Part shown: piece after piece, positions 53,101 through 64,000 of the stretch
Numbering within the stretch: the stretch's first letter is position 1
How the letters are laid out: every line of letters starts with the position of its first letter
From: Aphis gossypii
Taxonomy: Eukaryota > Arthropoda > Insecta > Hemiptera > Aphididae
Assembly (NCBI RefSeq): GCF_020184175.1
Contig: NC_065531.1
Span: 72,200,604 to 72,264,603, forward strand
Direction: 5' to 3'
DNA length: 64,000 bases
The notes under the pieces: generated by a model
What the model was told of the DNA's origin: nothing
Databases searched by the model: none
The model's input: only the letters and a program-made list of their open reading frames with translations
Position numbers and translations under genes: made by a program

Positions 53101-53269
53101 AACTCAAGACGCCTCGTAGACCTGGTTTTCCTTTTTAACTTATCGCATAAAAATCGTCGAAACAAACTTAATACCAAGCTATTAATTTTTAATTTCATTA
53201 TATACCAGCAAACGTGTATTATATTTAAAAAAATTAAAAATTCATAATATTAAGATCCAAAATTGTAAA

Positions 53270-53421
53270 AACTCGTTACATCATGAGAGTTTTGGCTAAA
53301 ATAAACTTCGTTACATCGAAGGAACAAAACTACATTTAGTTGTTCGTTAAATCGCGTGATTTTTCAAGGGAAAGACTGTTAGATGTTTTATTCGTTGTAT
53401 CGAGATTTTCGTTATATCGTG
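53270..53421. repeat. Tandem degenerate TCGTTAYATCG repeats, pogo-like remnant
   Basis: Five degenerate copies of a TCGTTAYATCG-like unit occur: CTCGTTACATCATGAG, TTCGTTACATCGAAGG, TTCGTTAAATCGCG, TTCGTTGTATCGAG and TTCGTTATATCGTGAG. I associate this motif with the ends of pogo-type DNA transposons, from memory. No transposase is seen nearby. Confidence 0.45.
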
Positions 53422-56400
53422 AGTTAACTATATAACAAAATGAAATAGTACATATTTCTAGTGGATTTTACATTTTAAATCCGATTATTCAAAGCTGAAT
53501 AAATCTAACGAACAAGGCTAGGATTTAATTAAAAATAATCAATTAAAAATAAAATCGAAAAAAAGAACGTTATTTTTGGGTTTCGCCGACGATTACAAAC
53601 GCAATATTTCCTATTTCATATAATGACTGTCGGATACAGCGTGTATCAATAACCGATAATATAGTTCTAACGTCCATATTCGTACTTGTATATAATATTA
53701 TCATTATACTTATCTATTTAGCAGATAACTATGCTGTACAGTATACGCACGTCGATTGCGGATATATTATGTTTCGCATATTATGGATGTTGGCCACACA
53801 GCCTCCTACTCTTTAAACGACGAGTTTTGACTTTCAAACGCACACACGATGCATCGGCAAAAAAGAACATATTATTTAGTAGGTTAGACAATAGCCGTCC
53901 GCGACGCTTATACATACGTTGATGTAGGTTATTAATTTATTATATACATTAACTAGAAGCGCGACGTTCCTGTGTAAGTATGTATAATAATAACACGTGC
54001 GTTGTATGTAATGGTGTGTACTTTATGAACTCTGATAGGAATTAAATTGTGCAATTATTATTATATGGAGGTTTATTACTTTAAAAAAAGTACAAGCACG
54101 TTACGCGGTGAGCGTATATATAAATATATATATATAAACTGTGAGCGCGTATACATAATGACATAACCCACATAATTCATTCGAAGGTGCTTCACTGGTC
54201 GACTTTTTCGTTTTATCCAAGTACCGGCGAATACATATAAACATGCAGCTTAATAACATCATACTATACCGTTGCGCAAAATGAAAACTTGTTTCATGAC
54301 AGCTGTAGAGTAAAGTTGAAGTTTATAAATACGTCATCTATATTATGGTCTATATATCATCTATATGCAATATACCTAGTATATCTTGTTTTTATTTTTA
54401 CATTTACCCAATATATTATATATATTATATACTCGAAGACATCGTTTTATTATTTATGATTTTATTGAATAAGACTATTTTGATTTCAGAAATAACTGCA
54501 ACTAAAATAGCCCTTCCGGGTTACCGATATAAGTAATGATTAATATCAAACTTTTTTTTTTTTTTTGTTAGATATGAGGCAAATAAATCATATCTAACCA
54601 AATAAATTGTTAAAAATATTAATTTATCTATTGGAATCATAAAAATGTAAGTTTACTAGTCTAATAACAATTGTAGTAACTATAATAACCAATAAGTTAT
54701 AACACGTAAAAACACCGTTAAAACAATCTAAGTACCCAATAATTATTTAGAGGATTTTATTCATACTATACTGTTCCCAATGTTTTCACCCGCTTTGCAC
54801 AACCACATCCTTCGTACTATTAATTTTCGGTACCACACTGGTTACCGGTTATTTACACGTGACCTTTATGTAGCCATATATATAATATATAGGTTTAACG
54901 AGGCTACTAAGTAAATCGTAAGTATGTATGTTCACAAGTGTGTGCACGTGTCCATGTGTGTGCCGCCAGACCTACAGGCACCTGACTTGGCCATTGCCAG
55001 TCCTTATGGAAGCGCCTGTTGAATCGTAAATAAAAAATCTGTTCGAAAAAAATTACGCTATAAAAAGGAAGTCTAGTCTCAAGAAAACAAACCCGACATA
55101 AGATGGTATAAAAATAACTATTTCTTTACAGTTTTTTTTTTTTTTATTGTTAATACATCGAAGCACATAAACGTAATAATTGCTTCAAGAAAAAAGCATA
55201 AGAGATAATAATATATTTTTATAAGTATAAAACTTTCCTGTTATCAGTCATATCAAATAAATATATAATACAGTATAAGATAACGACAACAGTAGGTATA
55301 TAGTTAAAACTAGAACTTAATGAAAAAAATATATTTATACATTCCACCATCGTCACAAAGTCATAAATAAGAGACGTACAATTGTCAGTGTTTTTCGTCA
55401 AATCATAAAAATCGCCATCAAACCATGAACAATTCATCGTGATCAGGATTTCACGCAGTTTACTACTAGTAATATACGAAAAAAACTCTTATTTTATATG
55501 CATTCAAAATAACTCGTGGTAAAAATAAGTAATTATCGTGTATATGTAAGCAATATGCGCAGAAACTCTAAAGGTATAACAGCATAATAATAATATAATT
55601 TAAAAGACAAAATATCGTAATCTTGAATATGAATAGGGCGAAGGTCACTTGATAATAATATGCGTATTATTCAGCTGTGGTTTGTGCGTGATTCGTACAA
55701 CTGGCCTCTTTCAGAATCGTTTAATTTCCCTGCACTTTTTTCCAACACTCGTGATTCATGTTTGCACGTTGAAATCACCAGAAGTTCTTAGGGTAGAACG
55801 ACATGTGCGATATGTGACCGACTATATGGTCATTTGACCTCAATCAAGAATTGCACTCAACAGTGGCTGATGGACGACCCAAATCCAAGAGGATACACAA
55901 TATTTCGGTCACTTCAAAATGCTCGAAAATATATAGGTACGCAAGACAGTATTATCACAGATGACGACCTAAAATCTTTTAATCGTACGTGAGTATGCTT
56001 TTGGCCGTGACATAAAATCATTTTTTTATATTAAAAAAAGTAGTCTAATTTATTGCTTTCTCTTGACTGCAAAAAAAAAAAACAGCACAGTGTGAACTAT
56101 GTGATCAAAGTTTTTTCACTGTATTTAACCTGCTTATTTTACAACCTGAAACGTGGAAAATTCTCCGTGCAACCCATTTTTTTTTTAATTTACCTATATT
56201 CAAAAATTTAACATACCTAAAGTGTTGTAAATATTATTTATTATTATAGAAAAAAAACGTATTTAATACAAAATAGTTTTAACCAATACAGGTAATTTTT
56301 TTATAAACGATTGATGTTTGATTATAATCCAACTGTGTAATTAATTAATTGTTTATCTTAAGCCTTGTGTCAAACTAATTAGTACTTCATCTCTGTTATT

Positions 56401-59205
56401 AACTGTTTTTCATTAGTTTTTCAAAATAATAAACGTTTTTTGATTTACCAAAAGTGACCGATACTTATTAAATTTGGTTTGGTATATACTTTATATAGGT
56501 TATATCAATTTGACAACTCGACTTAAAAACATTTTATATTACTGTACATAATACATTTTTATATTTTAATATATCATATACGATATGCGTATTTAAATAA
56601 TGTATGCTTATTGTGAGGAATTATATAATGGTTAAAGATATTTTAATTGCATATTATAGTCTATTATATAATATATTATTTACTTGCATTTAAATTTTTT
56701 TCCTAATTACAAATAAGCGATCATATTTGTGTGTAATAATAATTAATTCACTTTTATAGCCATAAAATAATTAACTGCAAACTGCTTATATCCATTTATT
56801 TAATTTCAATTTCGTACTTTTACTTTCTTCTCCTATACCTACCTACCTATTATATACTACAATACATACGTATTTAAAAATATTACAAAGATGCAATATT
56901 TTATGAATTAAAAATGTGATAATCATAATTTTCAGATTTATAATATCATTATATAACAATGTTTATTTATTTGAAACATATTATGATATTTTCCCCGTAC
57001 AAGATGAGTACATTACAAATTAATTACAGATTAATTTACTGATAATTGTTATAGTTAAACAGCGCAACATCATGATAATAATATTAAAATTAGTATTACA
57101 ATAAAAGATATAACTAACAACTAACAACGAAATTAATGTATAACAAATTTAATTAAATAATAAGCACAAAGCTCGATGGAATTTAATCAGCGTATATACT
57201 ATAGTATACATTTTAAATATATAACTTAAAAGGTGAAAGTTTTATTCCTAATACATTATGAATATTTATAATTTATAAATATAATAATTAAAGATAGGAA
57301 ATAATACCATTTGCATTTCTTTTTTTTTTTTTTGATATTCTAGAACCAAAACTCAAAAACAAAATTCGATTCATATATCACTGAGTTCAAATACCTATAC
57401 AATTGTTTTACATTTTCTAATGATATTCATGAGTAAATGCATTTTTAGTAGGTGCATGTCAGTTTTTAATTTTAATAATTAGTTTTTGTTTATTATATAA
57501 AAATATGCATATTCGAAATTTTTAGAACATTTACATAAGTACGTATTTATCAATTTAAAGTAAAATTTCTATAGATATATTTCGTATTTTCACACCTAGT
57601 GAAATGTTATCGCCTTATCGGTAAATATTTCTGAAAAGTGAAAAAACACTACATAAAGCAAATTATACATATATTACGGAGTATTTATATTAATTCCATT
57701 TTTAATTTATTGTTTTACGTAGATATTAAATTGTATTTAAGTGTTCTGAGAATTAATTTATTTGAACATATAAAAATGTGTTCATTAATAAGCTTTTTAT
57801 AGATATTAAAAATTATTTTCAGCTGAATTTATACATTTTTAAGTCATATTTTAGTAGCATAGTTATGGTTAAAATGCACTTTTTTGTAGAATTATAAATA
57901 ACTTTACTTTTTAATGTTTTTGCTACTGTAGATTGTCTATGTATCATTTTCCTAGCCTTAATAATAATGTTAATATTTTAATTTATAAACGTGTATGGCA
58001 GATATATAAATTTAAGACGCACATCAGCCTGATAATATACTGATAATCGACTACAATATCGTATCAAAGATAAATAAAACGTAAATTTGCTACTTTTTAT
58101 ACCACAATATTCAATAACTTAGAATTAAATTCGATTTAAGAGATTGTATGAAACAAATATTATTTACTGTTGATTTTTTTTAAATACAATTATTATTATT
58201 TGCAAAAACTGATTTTTATTGACCTTGAAATACAGATTACTACGCTAGCTAATAGGGAAGTTAAAATATAACTTCTACGGAAAACTGACATTTTATAAAA
58301 AAAAACATAGGTACAGGCTTATATTTTAAATTACACGGTTTAAAACGAGTTAAAAATTCTTAGGTATAGCTTTTTACAATTACATAAAGTAACAAATAAA
58401 AAACGATTATTCCAATAGAATTTAATATAATTGCAGGAGTCATTTTTCTCTCTTTTAGATACTATGTTTTGAGTATTTATTAACATATCCATACCTACAA
58501 CACATGTTAAGAGACATCAATTATCATAACCTAGTAACATTGAAAATCACAATTGCATAACGCTATGCACAATACCGTTGTAAGCATATTGCAATTATAA
58601 GTAACTGTTTATTTTATTATCAATTATCGTGCGTCGTTACCGTGATGATACACATTAAAACGACAAATATATACTAGTGCCTACTTTTAAACAAATTGTA
58701 TATAATTGTGAAAGATAATTTATATTTCATATAGATATAAATAATAAACAAAATAAAATATATGTTTAAATATAAATAACATGGAACATTGCGACATAAA
58801 ATCAAATCAAATAAATGCAGTTCAAATAAGTGAAAAAACGGCACAATAGATTTAAATCTTAAGATATGGTCCATAACTATGAGTATAACATATTATGACA
58901 TCAACAAAGAGATAAAAAGTAAATGATACAAAATCTACAATCTCAAAATGAAAATCAACAAAGATATACGAATTTGAATTAACTAAAAAGAAAAAATCGA
59001 ACTATACCACAGACTGAGTATAACAATACTTTGTAGATTGTTTTAGACTAACCTGTAGAAAACTTCCTCCTGGGGGATGTATATACATTGCAAGGGAGGC
59101 GTAAACTGTCATCACGTAGTAAAGTTTATATTTATATATATTCAATATTTTCAACTCATAGGAGGAGGCAGAAGACTTTAAGATTTTCAAAGAGGATAAG
59201 TAGAA
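53422..59205. other. AT-rich spacer
   Basis: No supported gene is seen. It contains a GC-rich hairpin at 54974-55019 and a GC-elevated patch at 55640-55960 with overlapping 43- and 62-codon frames that match nothing I recognise. T-runs are at about 54551-54565, 55133-55146 and 57321-57334. Confidence 0.5.
54974..55019. ncRNA. GC-rich hairpin in an AT-rich spacer (possible structured RNA)
   Basis: The outer stem ACAGGC (54974-54979) pairs with GCCTGT (55014-55019). The inner stem GAC-TGGC pairs with GCCAGTC around loop CATT. The middle is unpaired, so it is not a clean microRNA precursor. The block is much richer in GC than the flanks and also reads as a short ORF, so its nature is open. Confidence 0.2.
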
Positions 59206-59231
59206 TAGAAGTGGTTGAGAACCACTGTTTT
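59206..59231. mobile_element. hAT-type terminal repeat remnant
   Basis: On the minus strand the sequence reads CAGTGGTTCTCAACCACT, close to the common hAT terminus CAGTGGTTCTCAA. Weakly inverted CTTCCTCC and GGAGGAGG blocks at about 59062 and 59161 could be the remains of longer arms. The opposite terminus is not recognisable. Confidence 0.5.
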
Positions 59232-59570
59232 AAAACACGCCATAATTAGCTGAAAAAATAAAAATCAATAATGCAATATTCAACTTTGCAAGATAATTAA
59301 TACTATAAAACATAACTAAATTACTAAATGATTTATACAGGAATGCAATCCAAACCTAGAAGAAACAAATACATTTCATCGTTTATAAGAAGATCAAGTA
59401 TCCAATGAAGCAGCAGAAAAGTAAATACTTCATTTTATTAAAAACACAGAATTGTACAAGCAGAATAAAAATTAAAAAAGTAGGTCAGCGCATTTCGGTG
59501 GTGGATATTTGTCCATCGTCCCTTTGGTCCTCGGACAGGATAGTGTAATTTTACTGTAGGTATTCGATTT

Positions 59571-59607
59571 GAATGCAATATTAATTATTATTATTTATAT
59601 TGCATTC
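59571..59607. repeat. Hairpin with 10-bp perfect stem
   Basis: GAATGCAATA at 59571-59580 pairs with TATTGCATTC at 59598-59607 around an AT-only loop. It lies directly before the inverted-repeat element at 59612 and may belong to the same repeat family. Confidence 0.6.
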
Positions 59608-59611
59608 GATA

Positions 59612-59912
59612 AAAAACGATTCTAAGCGGACGAGATCTTTTTTATTTAATTTTATTCGTTTCTATGGTGATAAACAAAGCCGTAATTAGTTTATATTACA
59701 TAATCGTGAAGTTGTAAATGTTTTCTCCTTTAACAGCTTTTATTTCGAGTATCATTTCGAAAATCGAAAAATGACCTCTCTAAAGTACCAGCTCAAGAAT
59801 CTAACCTTTCAGAAAATATGCTACACTTGTATCTTTCAAGTGTTTACAGAATAAAAAGAAATAAACATAATTGTAAAACCAATACATTCCTCGCTCCGCT
59901 CAGAATCTAAAA
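59612..59912. mobile_element. Aphid-type inverted-repeat element, second copy
   Basis: It begins AAAAACGATTCTAAGCGGA and ends CCGCTCAGAATCTAAAA, inverted relatives of each other and of the ends at 4104 and 5201. It is about 300 bp with no ORF, so non-autonomous. A GC-richer stretch at 59490-59540 just upstream may be part of a longer version. Confidence 0.6.
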
Positions 59913-62420
59913 ACAATATTGCATATGTGAAAGCTGCAAAAATATATGTAATATTAGACACTAATAGAGATGCCAACTTGCAAAGCGTATGCTAAAAAAA
60001 TTGAAGAAATATTTCAACTAGTATAATATTCACGATTATATATTTAATACAATATATTAGCTGAATAGTTGTAAACATTTTTGAAGAAAAAATAAATGTG
60101 TCTACTGTTCCATGGTTATAAAATAACCCCAAAAGTAAAAATGCGTGCTATAAATATTGCATATATATATAATTCTAATATATGTATACATTATACATAC
60201 ATTTTAATGAAGTTCTATGAAAGTTTACGAGTTATTATTCACAGCCGCATATAGCACTGCAAATAGGAATGATACGTATAGGTATAGATAAACACTATAT
60301 TATGTGTACGCAGCACATGGGTACAAATATCTATTAATTTCTTTATCGATAACAATGTAAACACACTGCAGTTTTGAAACAAATAATAATAATTATATAT
60401 ATATTATATTGCCAATAAATATTATAAATGTGTAGATACTTTCTTTTTTTTCGATTCATCACTGGCCGCGGCGACATTCGCCAAAAGCGTTACACAATTT
60501 TTCCCATTGCCCGCGTTCAATACTACGTGCGTACCACATACTACATTATTGCATAAAACAGACGGTCTGCAATGGTGGCAACGACGACGATTGTCGGTTT
60601 TATTGTATTTTTACGAATATTCAATATTGTCAATTATTTAAAATATATAGTCCACCAACACACCTTCCTAAAACTATATACAAGATGACACTACGTGCTT
60701 AATATAATATACCCACTGACAACTTATAAATATACTGCACTACCTTCCTCCCCTACTTAAATCATTTAAAAAAATAATTCACGAAAATAAGCTATTCATT
60801 AATTAAAATACATACATAAATTACCTATCTGAGATTTTTAGGAAACAAAAAACAAATATTTTAATTTTATTATACCGAGTGTAAGTATACCAAAAATTAC
60901 TGTGAGTCTATAGTAGTTTTACTTAATTCTCTAATAACCCAACAAAGAAATGTTTTAAAAAGCGTTATTTAGACAAAGTTATTGACTGAGATAAACAACA
61001 AGAAGAAACACCCTATATATACCAAACAAACATCTATTTATTTATAAATATAAAAATTTACATTACATATTATACATGTATAAATGTATAATACATTTAT
61101 GCAGACACCGACCTGCAGCATCAAGTATCCAGTCTGCGAGCATTGTGAAAACTGGAACTCGTGTGCAGCCCGTTTGTAGGCCTAGGTCATCCGGCCAATT
61201 GTGGTATCAAGTTCAAAGCAATATAATAATGCGTAGCCGACAGACAGCAGCAATGGCAGGATATGTAAATGTCCTATCAGAAACTAAAAAATAATGTACC
61301 TTAAGACATTCAATTCTTATACCACATACACTCCATAGACTACTCTTCGTGCTCTCACGATAAATTTCCCGAACTCTCATTTAAAAATACATAAAATTGA
61401 CCAACCCGGTTTTACAAGCAATTATTTTTATTCTCACGTCTGTGTGCCCAGAAACTTGCGTTTCTATAATATACCAATGAATGTTATATAGTTACTCACT
61501 ATAGATGCTATATTTTCCACAAATAAACAGCATCGTTTTTCTTTCTTGCTAAAAATACGTTCAGAAATCAACTTTAACATGATGTATTAAACCCTGCATC
61601 CGTGCGCACACGCGTGGAGTATATACGTCGTGTGTGCTCAGAATGTCAAATAGATATTCATTACATATTATATAGAACATATTTAATCAGAAATTTCGTG
61701 AAATTACACAATGATATTGTGAATGGTATTATGTTCTTTTACTCAATTCAATCAATACTAATATTTGAATATTTTTTTGAATACTTCACAGTTAGGACTT
61801 TAAGGGATTTTTACGAAAGGACCAAATGTTTACACAGGATAATATCTGGGTTGTACATCTCACTTTGTGTATTCACCACTATTCGAACATGTAATAAGTT
61901 AAATAACAAGGAATTGTCAAATATTTAAAGAAAATATAAAAACATTGATACCCATATGTTAAAGAGTACATAAATAAATAAAGGGCGTATATTTCATATT
62001 AATATAGGTAATTCTAAAGAGGCCGAGGAAGGCAGTTGTTAAAAAATCTTTAAGTAATTATAAAATAACGATAAACATTTTTTAAGTTCACAATAAAGTA
62101 TCTTGAACGCTGAGAACTCAGGATTTCTGCTAAGTCGTAAAAATTCAATCAGAACAACAATAGAATATACATAAAATCTTGGAAAATATTATATTCCTTA
62201 TGCTTTGTAACTATATCTAAAAAAAAAATGTGATTAACATTTATACAATTAGATAAGTAAAACAATTTTAGTTAATTTTTGAAACATCACATCAAGACAT
62301 TTTTTCAGAATCAATAATCACTTTTTCATAAATACTAAAAAAAAAATGTTAACACCAATGTAAAAATATAAACATGGTTTTAAAAAATGACGTTAAATTG
62401 ACGTAGACCCTGACATACGT
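59913..62420. other. AT-rich spacer with two GC-elevated patches
   Basis: Patches at 60460-60600 and 61090-61290 stand out. The second follows an acceptor-like TTTATGCAG and reads CSIKYPVCEHCENWNSC in one frame before a stop, and a longer unrelated frame in another. Neither can be called a gene. Confidence 0.4.
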
Positions 62421-62447
62421 TATCAAACTGTGGTATACGGAACATAG
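62421..62447. mobile_element. hAT-like internal-end fragment
   Basis: TATCAAACTGTGGTATACGG resembles the CAAACTGTGGTACGCGGACC block found just inside many hAT termini. It is a short isolated remnant, and the family resemblance is from memory. Confidence 0.35.
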
Positions 62448-63424
62448 TGAAGTGGTAGTAGTGAATATAAATATTTTTACTTTTGTTTATAACAGATCTA
62501 AATATTATCTAAAATGTACCTTTTTTAATACTAAATAGTAAGTAGATAGTAGATACTATACAATATAAATTACTATTGTTATAAATTATAATACATGTAC
62601 CTATTGAAATATCTAAAAGTTTTACTTTTAGTTATATAAGTGAGTGACACGAAACTGATCTGTAATACGATTACACAATATAAAAAGTTTGACAATTTTT
62701 GACCCTTTGAAGTAAACAACAATAGGATTCACAATACATCAATAATTGGTAAATATTGAATGATTAACCTACAAGAACATAAAGCTTTTATAATTATTTG
62801 AAGAAATAACATTTTTTTCAGATTTACCTGAAATTTTTTTTAAATCAGTAATACCAGTATGAATATATAAGTCAGTGTAAAAATCAACAAATTATTCTAA
62901 TGGTTAATACTCAATTAAAAATACGTATGGAAATGACAATAAATCAAAAAATATTTATCAATTAAGTATCACAAAATACATATTATTATACTCGTAATAA
63001 TCCACTTACTGAAAATACATGAACAATTAAAAATCACAAGATTAAAATCATTAGTTATTTAAAACTATAAAAAAGACCATATACGGACCTACTCTCCATA
63101 TATCCCTTCTTCACATTCAAATACATTCGTTGAATAATATGTCTTTATAAAATTATCACCAACATAGAATTAAAATTTGCTTAAAATTATTCTGTACTTT
63201 ATTATTATGTTATTTATGACCAGAATAAAACTTTGGTTAAATTGCGAATTAAAAAATAAATTAAAATAAACATAAATTTCAAAAGGCGTTATAATTTACA
63301 ATAAATTTGAACAAATTATCGTAAAACAAAGGTTTGAAGACTGTCCAAAATTTTAGTAACCATGGCAGGAAGATAAGATTAATATTATAATAGACGTACT
63401 TCAAGAAGATCTTAAAATTGATAA

Positions 63425-63532
63425 TTTTTACATTTTAAGTATCCGCCAATTTCTTCAGTTGATGTAGAACGAAGCTTTTCTCAACAAAAAATGTTGGCTA
63501 ATAACCTCATTCGTTTGTGCTTAAAAACCTGA
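63425..63532 (+). pseudogene. hAT transposase relic, C-terminal dimerisation fragment
   Basis: The frame from 63425 to TGA at 63530-63532 reads FLHFKYPPISSVDVERSFSQ and continues QKMLANNLIR. PPISSVDVERSFS followed by a K and LxxN is the hallmark block of the hAT C-terminal dimerisation domain. A stop lies just upstream of 63425 and the helix that normally follows is cut short by the TGA, so only about 35 residues survive. No N-terminal or catalytic region is recognised upstream. It is a dead transposase copy and may relate to the hAT termini at 59206 and 62421. Confidence 0.75.
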
Positions 63533-64000
63533 CAAAATCCCTAATTGTAAATATTGTAGTTTCTTAAAGTATAAACAGCGCACATTTCATTTTAATTATG
63601 GATCCTTCCCCCCTTTTTTTTAACTATTATTTCTACTAAAAACGCGAAAAATCTAACGTAAAAAAAATTATAATGCATATTTAGCACATATTTTGATAGT
63701 TTTTAATACATAAACTTACGAGCCTTAGAATAATTATTATAACTTCAAGAAGTATAGTATACAAATACTTCAAACGTTTAAATTAATTTAGTTGAATGCG
63801 ATGTATAATTTAAAACTAAATGCAGTCCATTTTCCTTTTAAAAATAAATACTTATTACCTTAAAAATACTTACACTAAAAAACAAAGCATTCGAAAGTTA
63901 CTGTATTTAACAAAAGTGTTTATATAGCCTTGAATATAAAAAAGAACACTATATTGATTTAAAGAGCATGTGAACTACATTCGTCAATAAAAATAAATAA

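Larger units (their letters stand above)
36375..53269. other. Long gene-poor stretch
   Basis: No gene with a recognised motif is found over nearly 17 kb. GC-elevated patches that may be regulatory or transcript starts are at 36770-36960, 41620-41755, 46260-47900 (CpG-rich), 50240-50400 and 51030-51200. Open frames within them are short and often open on both strands. The remainder is AT-rich with microsatellites and short palindromes. Confidence 0.5.

Noticed and set aside
61602..61928. Plus-strand frame of 108 codons
   Set aside because: It begins at GTG rather than ATG, is rich in Ile/Tyr/Phe as expected from AT-rich DNA, and matches nothing recognised.
1..64000. CRISPR arrays, operons, bacterial ribosome-binding sites or phage genes
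   Set aside because: The composition, introns and repeats are those of an insect nuclear genome, and no regularly spaced direct repeats were seen.

Overview
This is a eukaryotic nuclear window, very probably from an aphid (Hemiptera: Aphididae). The reasons are an AT-rich background of roughly 30% GC by eye, constant TAGGTA/TACCTA words, spliced genes with GT-AG introns, an insect Yellow/MRJP-family gene, and transposon ends that I associate from memory with aphid genomes. The species cannot be named from sequence alone. Most of the window is intergenic or intronic; only two genes can be called with good confidence.

Left part (1-16 kb). A GC-elevated block at about 2.06-2.28 kb looks like the untranslated first exon and promoter of a minus-strand gene whose body lies off the left edge. 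A 540-bp foldback element follows, then an aphid-type terminal-inverted-repeat element interrupted by a 724-bp hAT-like insertion. From 13.88 down to 9.53 kb runs a two-exon minus-strand gene for a 628-residue secreted mucin-like protein: signal peptide, a two-cysteine motif, a Thr-rich stalk and polyglutamine tracts. Its exons are far richer in GC than their surroundings.

Middle (16-37 kb). There are two short inverted-repeat elements (20.3 and 25.2 kb). A spliced small ORF of 50 codons lies at 22.39-22.86 kb, with strong splice sites and an MGNC start; I rank it as the most interesting unexplained item. Gene 2 is a complete four-exon plus-strand Yellow/major-royal-jelly-family gene at 33.94-36.25 kb (400 residues). 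A TATA-containing promoter 3.5 kb upstream may serve it through a noncoding first exon.

Right part (37-64 kb). No confident gene is seen. The region holds AT-rich spacer, a CpG-rich stretch (46.3-47.9 kb), microsatellites, a GC-rich hairpin near 55.0 kb, a pogo-like tandem motif near 53.3 kb, an aphid inverted-repeat element near 59.6-59.9 kb, and hAT relics at 59.2, 62.4 and 63.4 kb. The last of these encodes a recognisable fragment of the transposase C-terminal dimerisation domain.

The two called genes show no evident functional link beyond both encoding predicted secreted proteins. No CRISPR array, rRNA or credible tRNA was seen.
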